A DNA stretch of 64,000 nt from Mycolicibacterium xanthum (GCF_019710635.1 NZ_JAIFZS010000048.1:29039-93038); one strand, 5' to 3'; positions 16,793 through 25,576 are shown, counted from the first letter of the stretch. The notes: generated by a model from the letters alone, not told the origin. Made by a program: numbers and translations.

Positions 16793-17485
16793 GTGGCGGT
16801 GCGCATTCTTGTCGTTGACGACGATCGCGCGGTGCGCGAATCCCTCCGACGGTCGCTTTCCTTCAATGGATACTCGGTCGAACTGGCCCAGGATGGCCGT
16901 GAAGCCCTGGATCTGATCGCCAACGATCGGCCCGACGCGGTGGTGCTCGACGTGATGATGCCGCGGGTCGACGGGCTCGAGGTGTGCCGCCAGCTCCGCA
17001 GCACCGGTGACGATCTGCCGATTCTGGTGCTCACCGCGCGGGATTCGGTCTCCGAGCGGGTCGCGGGTCTGGACGCCGGCGCGGATGACTATCTGCCCAA
17101 GCCGTTCGCGCTGGAGGAGTTGCTGGCCCGGATGCGGGCGTTGCTGCGCCGGACCAGCCCCGACGAGACCACCGAATCGGCGGCGATGACCTTCTCGGAT
17201 CTGACGCTGGATCCGGTGACCCGCGAGGTGACCCGGGGCGACCGGCAGATCAGCCTCACCCGCACCGAGTTCGCCCTGCTGGAGATGCTGATCGCGAACC
17301 CGCGCCGGGTGCTGACCCGAAGCAGGATTCTCGAGGAGGTGTGGGGATTCGATTTCCCGACCTCGGGGAACGCCCTCGAGGTCTACGTCGGCTACCTGCG
17401 CCGTAAGACCGAAGCCGAGGGGGAGCCCCGGCTGATCCACACCGTTCGCGGGGTCGGCTACGTGCTGCGGGAGACGCCTCCGTGA
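16793..17485 (+). CDS. mprA: Response regulator MprA (OmpR/PhoB family)
   Basis: A 230-residue response regulator of the MprAB envelope-stress system, which controls sigE, sigB and pepD in mycobacteria. The receiver domain (1-120) has the acidic pocket VVDDDRAVRES, the phosphorylated Asp53 in VVLDVMMP, the Thr in VLTARDS and the Lys in LPKPFALEEL. The C-terminal winged helix includes DLTLDPVTREVTRGDRQ and LTRTEFALLEMLI. GTG at 16793 is the start and the stop overlaps mprB by four bases. Direct repeats immediately upstream look like an MprA box, consistent with autoregulation. Confidence 0.96.
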   Translation: MAVRILVVDDDRAVRESLRRSLSFNGYSVELAQDGREALDLIANDRPDAVVLDVMMPRVDGLEVCRQLRSTGDDLPILVLTARDSVSERVAGLDAGADDYLPKPFALEELLARMRALLRRTSPDETTESAAMTFSDLTLDPVTREVTRGDRQISLTRTEFALLEMLIANPRRVLTRSRILEEVWGFDFPTSGNALEVYVGYLRRKTEAEGEPRLIHTVRGVGYVLRETPP

Positions 17486-18963
17486 CCAACGGACACGCCG
17501 TCGGTCCGTGGCCGGGTGGGCCGCCTCCGCCGTCGCCCGGAACGAGCTCGGTGTCTCTGCGGTGGCGGGTGATGCTGTTGGCGATGTCCATGGTGGTGAT
17601 GGCCGTGGTGCTGATGGCCGTCGCCGTCTACGCGGTGGTGTCCCGCGCGCTCTACGACGACATCGACACCCAACTGCACAGCCGTGCGCGGCTTCTGGTG
17701 GAGAGCGGGTCGCTGGCCGCCGATCCCGGTAAGGCGATCGAGGGCACCGCCTACTCGGATGTCAATGCGATGCTGGTGATTCCGGGCCGGACCATCTACA
17801 CGGCCAACCAGGAGGGCCAGACCCTGCCGCTCGGCGGCCCCGAAAAAGACGTCATCGACGGGAAACTGCTGCTGTCCCTGCGCACCGTCAACCATCAGCG
17901 GGTCCTGGCGCTACACCTGCCGGAGGGCAACACCCTGCTGATCTCGAAGAGCCTGGCGCCCACCGGTGAGGTGCTCAAACGGCTGGGCACCGTGCTGCTC
18001 ATCGTGGGCGGGATCGGAGTGGCGGTGGCGGCCATCGCCGGCGGCATGGTGGCCAGTGCCGGCCTGCGGCCGGTCGCCCGGCTCACCCAGGCGGCCGAAC
18101 GGGTCGCCCGCACCGACGACCTGCGTCCGATACCCGTGTACGGAAGCGACGAACTCGCCCGCCTCACCGAGGCTTTCAACATGATGTTGCGAGCGCTGGC
18201 GGAATCCCGGGAGCGCCAGGCGCGACTGGTCACCGACGCGGGTCACGAGCTGCGGACACCGCTGACGTCGCTGCGGACCAATGTCGAGCTGCTGATGGTG
18301 TCGATGGAACCCGGCAAGCCCGGCCTGCCCGAGGAGGAGATGGCCGGTCTGCGGACCGACGTGCTGGCGCAGATCGAGGAACTGTCCACCCTGGTGGGCG
18401 ATCTGGTGGATCTGACGCGGGAGGACGCCGGCGGAGTGATCCACGAGACCGTCGAGATGGGCGACGTCATCGATCGTTCGCTGGAGCGGGTTCGTCGGCG
18501 GCGCAACGACATCGAGTTCGATGTGTCGGTCAGGCCCTGGCAGGTGTACGGCGATGCGGCCGGACTGGCCCGCGCCGTGCTCAACCTGCTCGACAACGCC
18601 GCGAAATGGAGCCCGCCTGGCGGGAAGGTGGGCGTCCGGCTGGACCAGATCGACCCGCTGCACGCCGAGTTCGTGGTCTCCGACCAGGGTCCCGGAATAC
18701 CGCCGCAGGAGCGGGGACTGGTCTTCGAGCGTTTCTACCGGGCGACACCGGCGCGGGGGATGCCGGGTTCGGGCCTCGGCCTGGCCATCGTCAAGCAGGT
18801 CGTGCTCAAGCACGGCGGCACCCTTCGCGTCGAGGACACCGTGCCGAGCGGACACCCGCCGGGGACCTCGATGCACGTCGTGCTCCCGGGCCGACCCGCG
18901 GTGGGCGAGGAAGAACCGGAGCCCGCCGAACCCGCGACACGCGGCGGCAGGTTGTGGGGGTGA
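17482..18963 (+). CDS. mprB: Sensor histidine kinase MprB
   Basis: A 493-residue membrane kinase. A proline-rich N-terminus is followed by a first membrane segment (VMLLAMSMVVMAVVLMAVAV, near 31-50), an extracytoplasmic domain of about 120 residues, a second segment (VLLIVGGIGVAVAAIAGGMV, near 172-191), a HAMP domain, and the dimerisation helix with DAGHELRTPLTSLR, where His255 is the phosphorylation site. The ATPase part has LLDNAAKWSPPGG (N box), DQGPGIP (G1), FERFYR (F box) and GSGLGLAIVKQ (G2). It phosphorylates MprA and is probably held in check by chaperones such as DnaK until the envelope is stressed, as in M. tuberculosis. Confidence 0.96.
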   Translation: MTNGHAVGPWPGGPPPPSPGTSSVSLRWRVMLLAMSMVVMAVVLMAVAVYAVVSRALYDDIDTQLHSRARLLVESGSLAADPGKAIEGTAYSDVNAMLVIPGRTIYTANQEGQTLPLGGPEKDVIDGKLLLSLRTVNHQRVLALHLPEGNTLLISKSLAPTGEVLKRLGTVLLIVGGIGVAVAAIAGGMVASAGLRPVARLTQAAERVARTDDLRPIPVYGSDELARLTEAFNMMLRALAESRERQARLVTDAGHELRTPLTSLRTNVELLMVSMEPGKPGLPEEEMAGLRTDVLAQIEELSTLVGDLVDLTREDAGGVIHETVEMGDVIDRSLERVRRRRNDIEFDVSVRPWQVYGDAAGLARAVLNLLDNAAKWSPPGGKVGVRLDQIDPLHAEFVVSDQGPGIPPQERGLVFERFYRATPARGMPGSGLGLAIVKQVVLKHGGTLRVEDTVPSGHPPGTSMHVVLPGRPAVGEEEPEPAEPATRGGRLWG

Positions 18964-19017
18964 GCCGTGTCACCAGTGAGGATGGTGGGGCAGAAGTCTA
19001 AAGCTGTGCCGAATGAT

Positions 19018-19035
19018 CTCTAAGTGGATTCTCAG
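19018..19035 (+). promoter_or_regulatory. MprA-box-like direct repeat upstream of pepD
   Basis: CTCTAAG (19018-19024) and TTCTCAG (19029-19035) are spaced 11 bases apart, exactly as before mprA, in the 150-base gap between mprB and pepD. MprA regulation of pepD is established in M. tuberculosis; the precise site here is inferred from sequence. Confidence 0.55.
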
Positions 19036-19113
19036 CACGGCTGGGCACTCTGGTCGTATGCCCGACGTTGTTCGGGGTGACGGACCCTACTCCAGGAAGA
19101 GCATCGCAGCGAC

Positions 19114-20469
<1,356 letters not shown>

Positions 20470-20546
20470 GGGCCTCCGTCGCCCCGGTCGCCGTCGAGCT
20501 GCGTGTGGCTGCGCCGTTGTCCGGGCCGAGATATACGGTTGAGCGC

Positions 20547-21044
20547 ATGGAACAGCCCCATTCGTTGGCCGGCCGGGCACTGGTGATTGTCGTCGACGAC
20601 CGCACCGCCCACGGCGACGAACAAGATCACAGCGGCCCACTGGTGACCGAGTTGCTCGGTGAAGCGGGCTTCGTGGTCGACGGCGTGATCGTGGTGTCAT
20701 CCGACGAGGTCGAGATCCGCAACGCGCTGAACACCGCCGTGATCGGTGGTGTCGACCTGGTGGTGTCGGTCGGCGGGACCGGAGTGACACCGCGTGACGT
20801 GACCCCCGAGGCGACCGTCGACCTGCTGGACCGCGAGCTCCTGGGCATCTCCGAAGCCCTGCGCGCATCGGGGCTGTCGGCGGGCATCATCGACGCCGGG
20901 GTCTCCAGGGGTCTTGCCGGTATCTCGGGCAGCACGCTCGTCGTCAACCTGGCCGGCTCGCGGGCCGCGGTGCGCGACGGGATGGCCACCCTCGGACCCC
21001 TTGCGGGCCAGGTCATCGCACAGCTATCCAGTTTGGAGATCTAA
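20547..21044 (+). CDS. moaB2: MoaB/Mog-type molybdenum cofactor protein (MoaB2)
   Basis: A 165-residue protein of the MogA/MoaB fold. It has ALVIVVDDRTAHGDEQDHSGPLV at the N-terminus, the molybdopterin-binding signature DLVVSVGGTGVTPRDVTPEAT, and LAGISGSTLVVNLAGSRAAV toward the C-terminus. MogA-type proteins adenylate molybdopterin before molybdenum insertion. The frame is open back to a GTG at 20466 that overlaps the pepD stop, but the ATG at 20547 gives the MEQP start I recall for M. tuberculosis Rv0984. It is followed by a strong terminator and so ends the mprAB-pepD block. Confidence 0.92.
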   Translation: MEQPHSLAGRALVIVVDDRTAHGDEQDHSGPLVTELLGEAGFVVDGVIVVSSDEVEIRNALNTAVIGGVDLVVSVGGTGVTPRDVTPEATVDLLDRELLGISEALRASGLSAGIIDAGVSRGLAGISGSTLVVNLAGSRAAVRDGMATLGPLAGQVIAQLSSLEI

Positions 21045-21067
21045 ACGAGGTGCGCTCTCAGACACCG

Positions 21068-21110
21068 ATGGCAGAGCGACCCCCGACGGGGTCCTCTGCC
21101 ATTTGTCTGT
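21068..21110 (+). terminator. Terminator after moaB2
   Basis: ATGGCAGAG (21068-21076) pairs with CTCTGCCAT (21094-21102); an inner CCCC-GAC-GGGG stem extends it. It is followed by a T-rich stretch (TTGTCTGTTT). Confidence 0.88.
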
Positions 21111-21175
21111 TTATGCCTTCTGCGGGCTCGCGACCTGCACTGTTAAGAGAAGGTGAACGGGCGGTGCCAGCAGAA

Positions 21176-21191
21176 TGTGATCTTTATCACA
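21176..21191. promoter_or_regulatory. Perfect CRP-type binding site
   Basis: TGTGATCTTTATCACA matches the CRP consensus TGTGA-N6-TCACA at every fixed position. M. tuberculosis CRP (Rv3676) recognises the same palindrome. The site's last base is the first base of the AGGAGG ribosome site of the 52-residue gene at 21205, so bound CRP would sit at or below a transcription start and probably repress it, or act on a promoter for the porin gene downstream. Confidence 0.75.
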
Positions 21192-21204
21192 GGAGGTTTG
21201 GGCG

Positions 21205-21363
21205 ATGACCGAGCCGGTCGGGCGGTCGCGGGACGCAGTTAACAAGATTTTCGGGAATGCATTGCCGGAGATATCGATTGACGAACGCGAGCCGGTCACG
21301 CCGGACGACGAGATCGATCGCGACCGGTGGCTGCGCGACAACGTCCCGCCTCACCACGACTGA
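21205..21363 (+). CDS. Small acidic protein (52 aa), unknown function
   Basis: A 52-residue gene. Coding evidence is a consensus ribosome site (AGGAGG, eight bases before ATG), high-GC codon use and a charged, well-ordered sequence: MTEPVGRSRDAVNKIFGNAL, then PEISIDEREPVTPDDEIDRD and RWLRDNVPPHHD. No membrane segment or signal is present. I do not recognise the family. Position fits the M. smegmatis gene between mog and mspC, from memory. The perfect CRP site directly overlapping its ribosome-site DNA suggests cAMP-dependent control. Confidence 0.7.
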   Translation: MTEPVGRSRDAVNKIFGNALPEISIDEREPVTPDDEIDRDRWLRDNVPPHHD

Positions 21364-21753
21364 CCTGTGCTTTCGCAATAACACCAGCAGGTATCTCTGG
21401 TAACACTCTCGGCCCCGGATTCGAATAGCCAGATGCGGGGTCAAGATCAGCGACGGTTTGTCCGGCCATTCCCCGTCGTCGCGAGGAAGGGGTCCCGAGC
21501 CTGCGGGGAGTCGTCAGCAAATGACTCACAAGCGTGTGTTCCGCCCGACACCACCGGTCCCACGCGTTGCCGGTCCGAAGCCTCCCCGTTATGTTCCTCG
21601 TGTCAACGATGAGTGATTCGTAAGAACGGCGTGTGGGGTTTCTAATTCCACTCACATGTTGGTCTTGCGAGGTGTGTGGTGTAGCAGTTAGGCCAGGCAC
21701 GAACACTTCGGTTCCCCATCACCGGGGTCCCGATCTACATAGCTAGGGAGATC
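21364..21753 (+). other. Noncoding leader of the first porin gene
   Basis: These 390 bases hold no open frame I can support. MspA-type porin genes of rapid growers have promoters far upstream and long leaders, which fits. The base composition is lower in GC than the flanks around 21590-21680. I see no clear promoter or terminator, only a short hairpin (CCCCATCACCGGGG, 21714-21727) before the porin start. Confidence 0.5.
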
Positions 21754-22395
21754 ATGAAGGCAATCAGTCGGGTGCTGATCGCGATGGTGGCGTCCATCGC
21801 GGCTTTGTTCGTGAGCACTGGCACCTCTCACGCGGGGCTGGACAATGAGCTGAGCCTGGTCGACGGCCAGGGCAATACTCTGACGATCCAGCAGTGGGAC
21901 ACGTTCCTCAACGGCGTCTTCCCGCTGGACCGCAACCGCCTGACCCGCGAGTGGTTCCACTCCGGCAAGGCGACATACATCGTGGCCGGTGACGGCGCCG
22001 ACGACTTCGAGGGCACCCTCGAGCTCGGTTACCAGGTGGGCTTCCCGTGGTCGCTGGGTGTGGGCATCAACTTCAGCTACACCACGCCGAACATCGCGTT
22101 CGACGGCTGGGGTGCTGACTTCGGCGACGTTGCGGGACCGTTCGACTCGATCGTGACCCCGCCGTTCTTCCCGGGTGTGTCGATCTCGGCCGACCTGGGT
22201 AACGGCCCGGGCATCCAGGAGGTCGCGACCTTCTCGGTGGACGTCGCGGGTGCCGGCGGCTCGGTCGCGGTGTCGAACGCTCACGGCACGGTCACCGGTG
22301 CTGCCGGTGGTGTGCTGCTGCGCCCGTTCGCGCGGCTGATCTCGTCGACCGGTGACAGCGTCACCACCTACGGCGAGCCTTGGAACATGAACTGA
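21754..22395 (+). CDS. MspA-type outer-membrane porin, copy 1
   Basis: A 213-residue octameric porin subunit of the mycobacterial outer membrane for small hydrophilic solutes. A 27-residue signal peptide (MKAISRVLIAMVASIAALFV...SHA) precedes mature GLDNELSLVDGQ, identical to the MspA start. Strand and vestibule motifs such as QQWDTFLNGVFPLDRNRLTR, GYQVGFPWSLGVGINFSY and the C-terminal GEPWNMN are conserved. The constriction loop is different: after TTPN the protein reads IAFDGWGADFGDVAGPF, where MspA, as I recall it, has ILIDDGDITAPPF. Asp90 is kept, Asp91 and Asp93 are glycine, a Trp appears, and the loop is two residues longer. By position it corresponds to M. smegmatis mspC. Confidence 0.95.
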   Translation: MKAISRVLIAMVASIAALFVSTGTSHAGLDNELSLVDGQGNTLTIQQWDTFLNGVFPLDRNRLTREWFHSGKATYIVAGDGADDFEGTLELGYQVGFPWSLGVGINFSYTTPNIAFDGWGADFGDVAGPFDSIVTPPFFPGVSISADLGNGPGIQEVATFSVDVAGAGGSVAVSNAHGTVTGAAGGVLLRPFARLISSTGDSVTTYGEPWNMN

Positions 22396-22412
22396 CATAC
22401 GCTCAACACGGA

Positions 22413-22442
22413 GTTGGCCCTCGGCGTTTGCCGGGGGCTAAC
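22413..22442 (+). terminator. Hairpin between the two porin genes
   Basis: GTTGGCCCTCGGC (22413-22425) pairs with GCCGGGGGCTAAC (22430-22442) with two G-U pairs and a four-base loop. A proper T-run is missing, so it may attenuate rather than stop transcription into the second porin. Confidence 0.65.
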
Positions 22443-22481
22443 GCCGTTTCGGGGACAAACTGTAAATCCACTGGGAGAAAC

Positions 22482-23123
22482 ATGAAGACTTTCTGTAGGG
22501 CCTTGACTGCGATGGTGGTGGCCGTCGCCGCGCTGTTCGTGAGCACCGGCACGTCGCATGCCGGGCTGGACAATGAGCTGAGCCTGGTCGACGGCCAGGG
22601 CCGGACACTGACGATCCAGCAGTGGGACACGTTCCTCAACGGCGTCTTTCCGCTGGACCGCAACCGCCTGACCCGCGAGTGGTTCCACTCCGGCAAGGCG
22701 ACATACATGGTGGCCGGTGACGGCGCCGACGACTTCGAGGGCACCCTCGAGCTCGGTTACCAGGTGGGCTTCCCGTGGTCGCTGGGTGTGGGCATCAACT
22801 TCAGCTACACCACGCCGAACATCGCGTTCGACGGCTGGGGTGCTGACTTCACCGACGCTGCGGGGCCGTTCGACTCGATCGTGACCCCGCCGCTGTTCCC
22901 GGGTGTGTCGATCTCGGCCGACCTGGGTAACGGCCCGGGCATCCAGGAGGTCGCGACCTTCTCGGTCGATGTCTCCGGTGCCGGCGGCTCGGTCGCGGTG
23001 TCGAACGCTCACGGCACGGTCACCGGTGCTGCCGGTGGCGTGCTGCTGCGCCCGTACGCGCGGCTGATCTCGTCGACCGGTGACAGCGTCACCACCTACG
23101 GGACACCCTGGAACATGAACTGA
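22482..23123 (+). CDS. MspA-type outer-membrane porin, copy 2
   Basis: A second 213-residue porin, 86 bases after the first. ATG at 22482 follows GGGAGAAAC; an upstream in-frame ATG at 22380 is inside the first gene and is rejected. The signal peptide differs (MKTFCRALTAMVVAVAALFVSTGTSHA) and contains a Cys, but the mature part is nearly identical to copy 1, differing at a handful of sites (for example GRTL for GNTL, YMVAG for YIVAG, DFTDAAGPF for DFGDVAGPF, YGTPW for YGEPW). It has the same unusual constriction loop with IAFDGWGADF. Long stretches of identical DNA suggest a recent duplication or gene conversion. Confidence 0.95.
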   Translation: MKTFCRALTAMVVAVAALFVSTGTSHAGLDNELSLVDGQGRTLTIQQWDTFLNGVFPLDRNRLTREWFHSGKATYMVAGDGADDFEGTLELGYQVGFPWSLGVGINFSYTTPNIAFDGWGADFTDAAGPFDSIVTPPLFPGVSISADLGNGPGIQEVATFSVDVSGAGGSVAVSNAHGTVTGAAGGVLLRPYARLISSTGDSVTTYGTPWNMN

Positions 23124-23146
23124 CACTCTCGTTGCATCGTTGACAC

Positions 23147-23183
23147 GAATTGGCCCCCGGTTACGCCGACCGGGGGCCAATTC
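23147..23183. terminator. Bidirectional terminator between porin 2 and mscL
   Basis: A perfect 15-bp inverted repeat: GAATTGGCCCCCGGT (23147-23161) and ACCGGGGGCCAATTC (23169-23183), loop of seven. It lies between convergent genes and can serve both. Confidence 0.9.
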
Positions 23184-23202
23184 CGTTCGAGAGGACGGGG
23201 TT

Positions 23203-23637
23203 TCACCCGTCGGTGGATCGCTGCTCGGGCGCGTCGCCGAGCTCGGCGGCCGCGTCGGCGCCGGCGCCGGCCCGCAGCAGGTCCCGGATCTCGGTCAGCA
23301 GTGTGAGCTCGGTCTCCGCCGGCTCCACCGCGACGTCGCGCTCCTTGAGTTTCTTGAACGGCACCACGACCACGAAATAGATGACCGCGGCGACGATGAG
23401 GAAGTTGATGGCCGCCGACAGCACGGCGTTGAGATCGACAAACTGCTCGCCGCCCAAAGGAATCCGCAGAATGCCGTAGTCGGAATCGGGTCCGGCTCCG
23501 ATCCGGTCGACGAGCGGCTGGATGACACCGTCGGTGAACGCGGTCACGAGCCCGGTGAACGCCGCACCGATGACGACCGCGACGGCCAGGTCTATGACGT
23601 TGCCGCGTGAGATGAACTCTTTGAATCCCTTGAGCAT
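23203..23637 (-). CDS. mscL: Large-conductance mechanosensitive channel MscL
   Basis: A 144-residue inner-membrane channel that opens under membrane tension and releases solutes in hypo-osmotic shock. The amphipathic N-terminus (MLKGFKEFISRGNVIDLAVAV) leads into TM1 (VVIGAAFTGLVTAF), a periplasmic loop, TM2 (NFLIVAAVIYFVVVVPF) and the cytoplasmic helix (ETELTLLTEIRDLLR). A short Ala/Asp-rich tail ends RSTDG. Length and all signatures are normal. It converges on the porin genes and in M. tuberculosis also follows moaB2. Confidence 0.96.
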   Translation of the reverse strand: MLKGFKEFISRGNVIDLAVAVVIGAAFTGLVTAFTDGVIQPLVDRIGAGPDSDYGILRIPLGGEQFVDLNAVLSAAINFLIVAAVIYFVVVVPFKKLKERDVAVEPAETELTLLTEIRDLLRAGAGADAAAELGDAPEQRSTDG

Positions 23638-23962
23638 GGTGTGCCAACCTTTCTGACGTGGGCCCGTTCACTGGAACGTTAGCGCCCGACACCGCTTGGC
23701 GGCCGGACCACGCAGGGTCGGGGCCGGCCGACCGGAGCCCCGGGCCGCCACCGGGTGTGGATATCCGGCTCGCCGAAATCCCCTCTGGAAAGCGGTGTTT
23801 CCGGGAGAATCGGCGCGTCTGCGGGGTCGCGTTCGAGGGCAGTTTCAGGGCACTCTGAGAATCCCGGACTCGGCACGCGCGTCGGTGCGATGACTGCTAA
23901 TCTGTGGAGGCCTGAAACGCCACCAGGGCCGACGTGTCCTGTCAACAAAAGGGGAAATGCTG
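23638..23962. other. Noncoding gap between mscL and the next exported protein gene
   Basis: No gene is supported in these 325 bases. Near the right end TGCTAATCT (about 23895-23903) looks like an extended -10 promoter for the gene at 23963. AAAAGGGG before that gene is its ribosome site. The middle is very GC-rich without clear repeats. Confidence 0.4.
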
Positions 23963-24319
23963 ATGGCCATCAACGCCAAGGCGCCCGCTCGCGGTTCGAA
24001 GAAGATGCTGGGTGCAGTGGGCCTGGGTTCGTTCGCCGTGGCCGCAGCTTTCATGAGCCTCGGCAGCGGGACTGCCAGCGCCGACATCACCGAGGTCGGG
24101 CCGTCCCCGACCGTCACGAGTGCGCAGGCCGAGACCTACGCCGACATCCGCACCAACGACTTCGGTGTCGCACGCGGCCTGTCCGAGACGCGTCTGGCCG
24201 ACGCCGGCGTGATCAGCGCACAGGGCGAGGTCCGCGACACCACGATGGCCGTCGTCGGTGGCACCGCTTCGGCGTTCGAGGGGGCGTACCCCGTGGGTCC
24301 GCCGATCGGCGACTGGTGA
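23963..24319 (+). CDS. Exported protein of unknown function
   Basis: A 118-residue protein. ATG 23963 is preferred over ATG 23957 because AAGGGG is eight bases upstream of the former but too close to the latter. The N-terminus is a signal peptide (MAINAKAPARGSKKML, then GAVGLGSFAVAAAFMSLGSG, cleavage near TASAD). The mature part of about 80 residues is acidic with no cysteines, and contains EVGPSPTVTSAQAETYADIR and a C-terminal GAYPVGPPIGDW. I do not recognise the family. A strong terminator directly follows, so it is a single-gene unit. Confidence 0.75.
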   Translation: MAINAKAPARGSKKMLGAVGLGSFAVAAAFMSLGSGTASADITEVGPSPTVTSAQAETYADIRTNDFGVARGLSETRLADAGVISAQGEVRDTTMAVVGGTASAFEGAYPVGPPIGDW

Positions 24320-24329
24320 TCTGACCGAG

Positions 24330-24367
24330 AAGAAGCCGCCCCCGGTGATACCGGGGGCGGCTTCTTT
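24330..24367 (+). terminator. Terminator after the exported protein gene
   Basis: GCCGCCCCCGGT (24335-24346) pairs perfectly with ACCGGGGGCGGC (24350-24361) around a three-base loop. AAG/CTT pairs extend the stem on both sides, followed by TTCTTTG. Confidence 0.93.
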
Positions 24368-24386
24368 GTGGGCGGTCACTCCTGAA

Positions 24387-24458
24387 GCTCTGTGGGCGGT
24401 GGCTACTGCAGCTTTGTTGGCGGTGGCTGGTGCAGCTTTTGTGGCCGTGGCTAGTGCA
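24387..24458. repeat. Three 24-bp tandem repeats
   Basis: Units at 24387, 24411 and 24435 share GCT..TGT.GGCGGTGGCT..TGCA with a few changes. Each is 24 bases (eight codons). The third unit overlaps the 3' end of the SAF-domain gene on the opposite strand. On the plus strand they could encode alanine-rich repeats, but no start or ribosome site supports translation. Confidence 0.75.
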
Positions 24459-25101
24459 GCGTCAGCGTGACGGCTTCGACCAAGGCCGTCCCGGCGACCG
24501 ACCTGGCGGCCGCGTCGGGCAGCGCCACCAGCACAACCCGACCGCCGCGGGTCGCCATCCCGGTCTCCTGCGCCGACACCAGCACTACGACAGCGCCGGT
24601 GGCGATGAGTCGGGCGTCTTTGTCGTCATCGACAGGCGCGGCGACGATGTCGACGACGTCGCCGGCTCGCACCAGGTCCGCGACGGCGGCGTCGGTCAGT
24701 GGAATCGGAACGATCCGGGCGTCCGGTCCGGCGGCCGATTCGGCCAGCCTGGATCCCAGCAGCCGGACATCGGTGAGTACCTCGCCCCGCCGGGCCGGGC
24801 CGGCCAGGGTCGCCCCCACGACTTCCTCGATGTGGGTCTGCGCGCCTTCGGGAACCGACACGGCACCCCGGCGCTGCAGCCGGACGTCGTCGGCGGTCAG
24901 TTCCGTCCCCGGGGTGAGATCGCGGGCAGTCACCACGACGTCGAACTGATCGCCGCGGGGGTCGTCGCGCATCGCGGCGACCGCGGCCAGCAGCACCAGG
25001 GCTCCGGCGAGGAGGCGGCGTGCGGCCGACCCCCGGGTCCAGCCGGGTCGAAGAAGAACGGTCAGCCGAGTCAGTGCTGACGGGTTCAGCGAATCCCCCA
25101 C
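24451..25101 (-). CDS. SAF-domain protein (RcpC/CpaB-like), Rv0990c-like by position
   Basis: A 216-residue protein with one N-terminal membrane segment (AARRLLAGALVLLAAVAAM, near 26-44) and an exported SAF domain (VVVTARDLTPGTELTADDVRL). SAF domains in CpaB/RcpC proteins take part in Flp pilus assembly, but no other pilus gene is nearby, so the role is open. The second half (ARIVPIPLTDAAVADLVRAGDVVDIVAAP) is a RcpC-like continuation. GTG at 25101 is the start. In M. tuberculosis a gene of similar length precedes ruc. Confidence 0.75.
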   Translation of the reverse strand: MGDSLNPSALTRLTVLLRPGWTRGSAARRLLAGALVLLAAVAAMRDDPRGDQFDVVVTARDLTPGTELTADDVRLQRRGAVSVPEGAQTHIEEVVGATLAGPARRGEVLTDVRLLGSRLAESAAGPDARIVPIPLTDAAVADLVRAGDVVDIVAAPVDDDKDARLIATGAVVVLVSAQETGMATRGGRVVLVALPDAAARSVAGTALVEAVTLTLH

Positions 25102-25170
25102 CCGGCCAGGCTAGGACGCGCGACTCCCGGCGTCAGCCCGCGGCTGCGCGGCTGTGGATAACCCGTCGGG

Positions 25171-25518
25171 TCAGCTGGATGCGGCGGCAGCGGGGGAGGG
25201 CGACGACGAACTCGAACTGCTCGACGAGCTGGAGTTGTCCGACGAACTCGACGAACTCGACGAACTCGACGACGTCGATTCCGAGGTGGAATTCGACGCG
25301 CTGCCGGAACCGGAGCTCTTGCTCTTACCGTTCTTGGACTGCTCGCGGCTGTCGGTCCGGTAGAAGCCGCTGCCCTTGAAGACCACGCCCACCTTGCCGA
25401 ACAGCTTGCGTAGCCGGCCCTCGCACTTCGGGCACTCCGTCATCGTGTCGTCGGTGAACGCCTGCACCACGTCGAACTTGTTGTCGCATTCGGTGCACGC
25501 ATAGGAATAGGTGGGCAC
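25171..25518 (-). CDS. ruc: FmdB-type zinc-ribbon protein, redox-regulated chaperone Ruc (Rv0991c-like)
   Basis: A 115-residue protein. GTG at 25518 with GGAGG seven bases upstream gives MPTYSYACTECDNKFDVVQ. Four cysteines (C8, C11, C29, C32) form the FmdB zinc ribbon, followed by GRLRKLFGKVGVVFKGSGFY. The C-terminal 55 residues are almost entirely Ser with Asn, Glu and Ala, and are disordered. M. tuberculosis Rv0991c (Ruc) is described as a chaperone that becomes active when its zinc cysteines are oxidised and that works with the DnaK system; the same layout here supports the same role. The Ser tract is unusually long. Confidence 0.88.
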   Translation of the reverse strand: MPTYSYACTECDNKFDVVQAFTDDTMTECPKCEGRLRKLFGKVGVVFKGSGFYRTDSREQSKNGKSKSSGSGSASNSTSESTSSSSSSSSSSSDNSSSSSSSSSSSPSPAAAASS

Positions 25519-25576
25519 GAAAACCTCCGCGGTGGTCAAACTTCTTAGCACTCTACCGGCTCAAGTGCTAGAACCG

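Noticed and set aside
24258..24470. Alanine-rich frame over the 24-bp repeats
   Set aside because: It starts inside another gene in a different frame and lacks a ribosome site.
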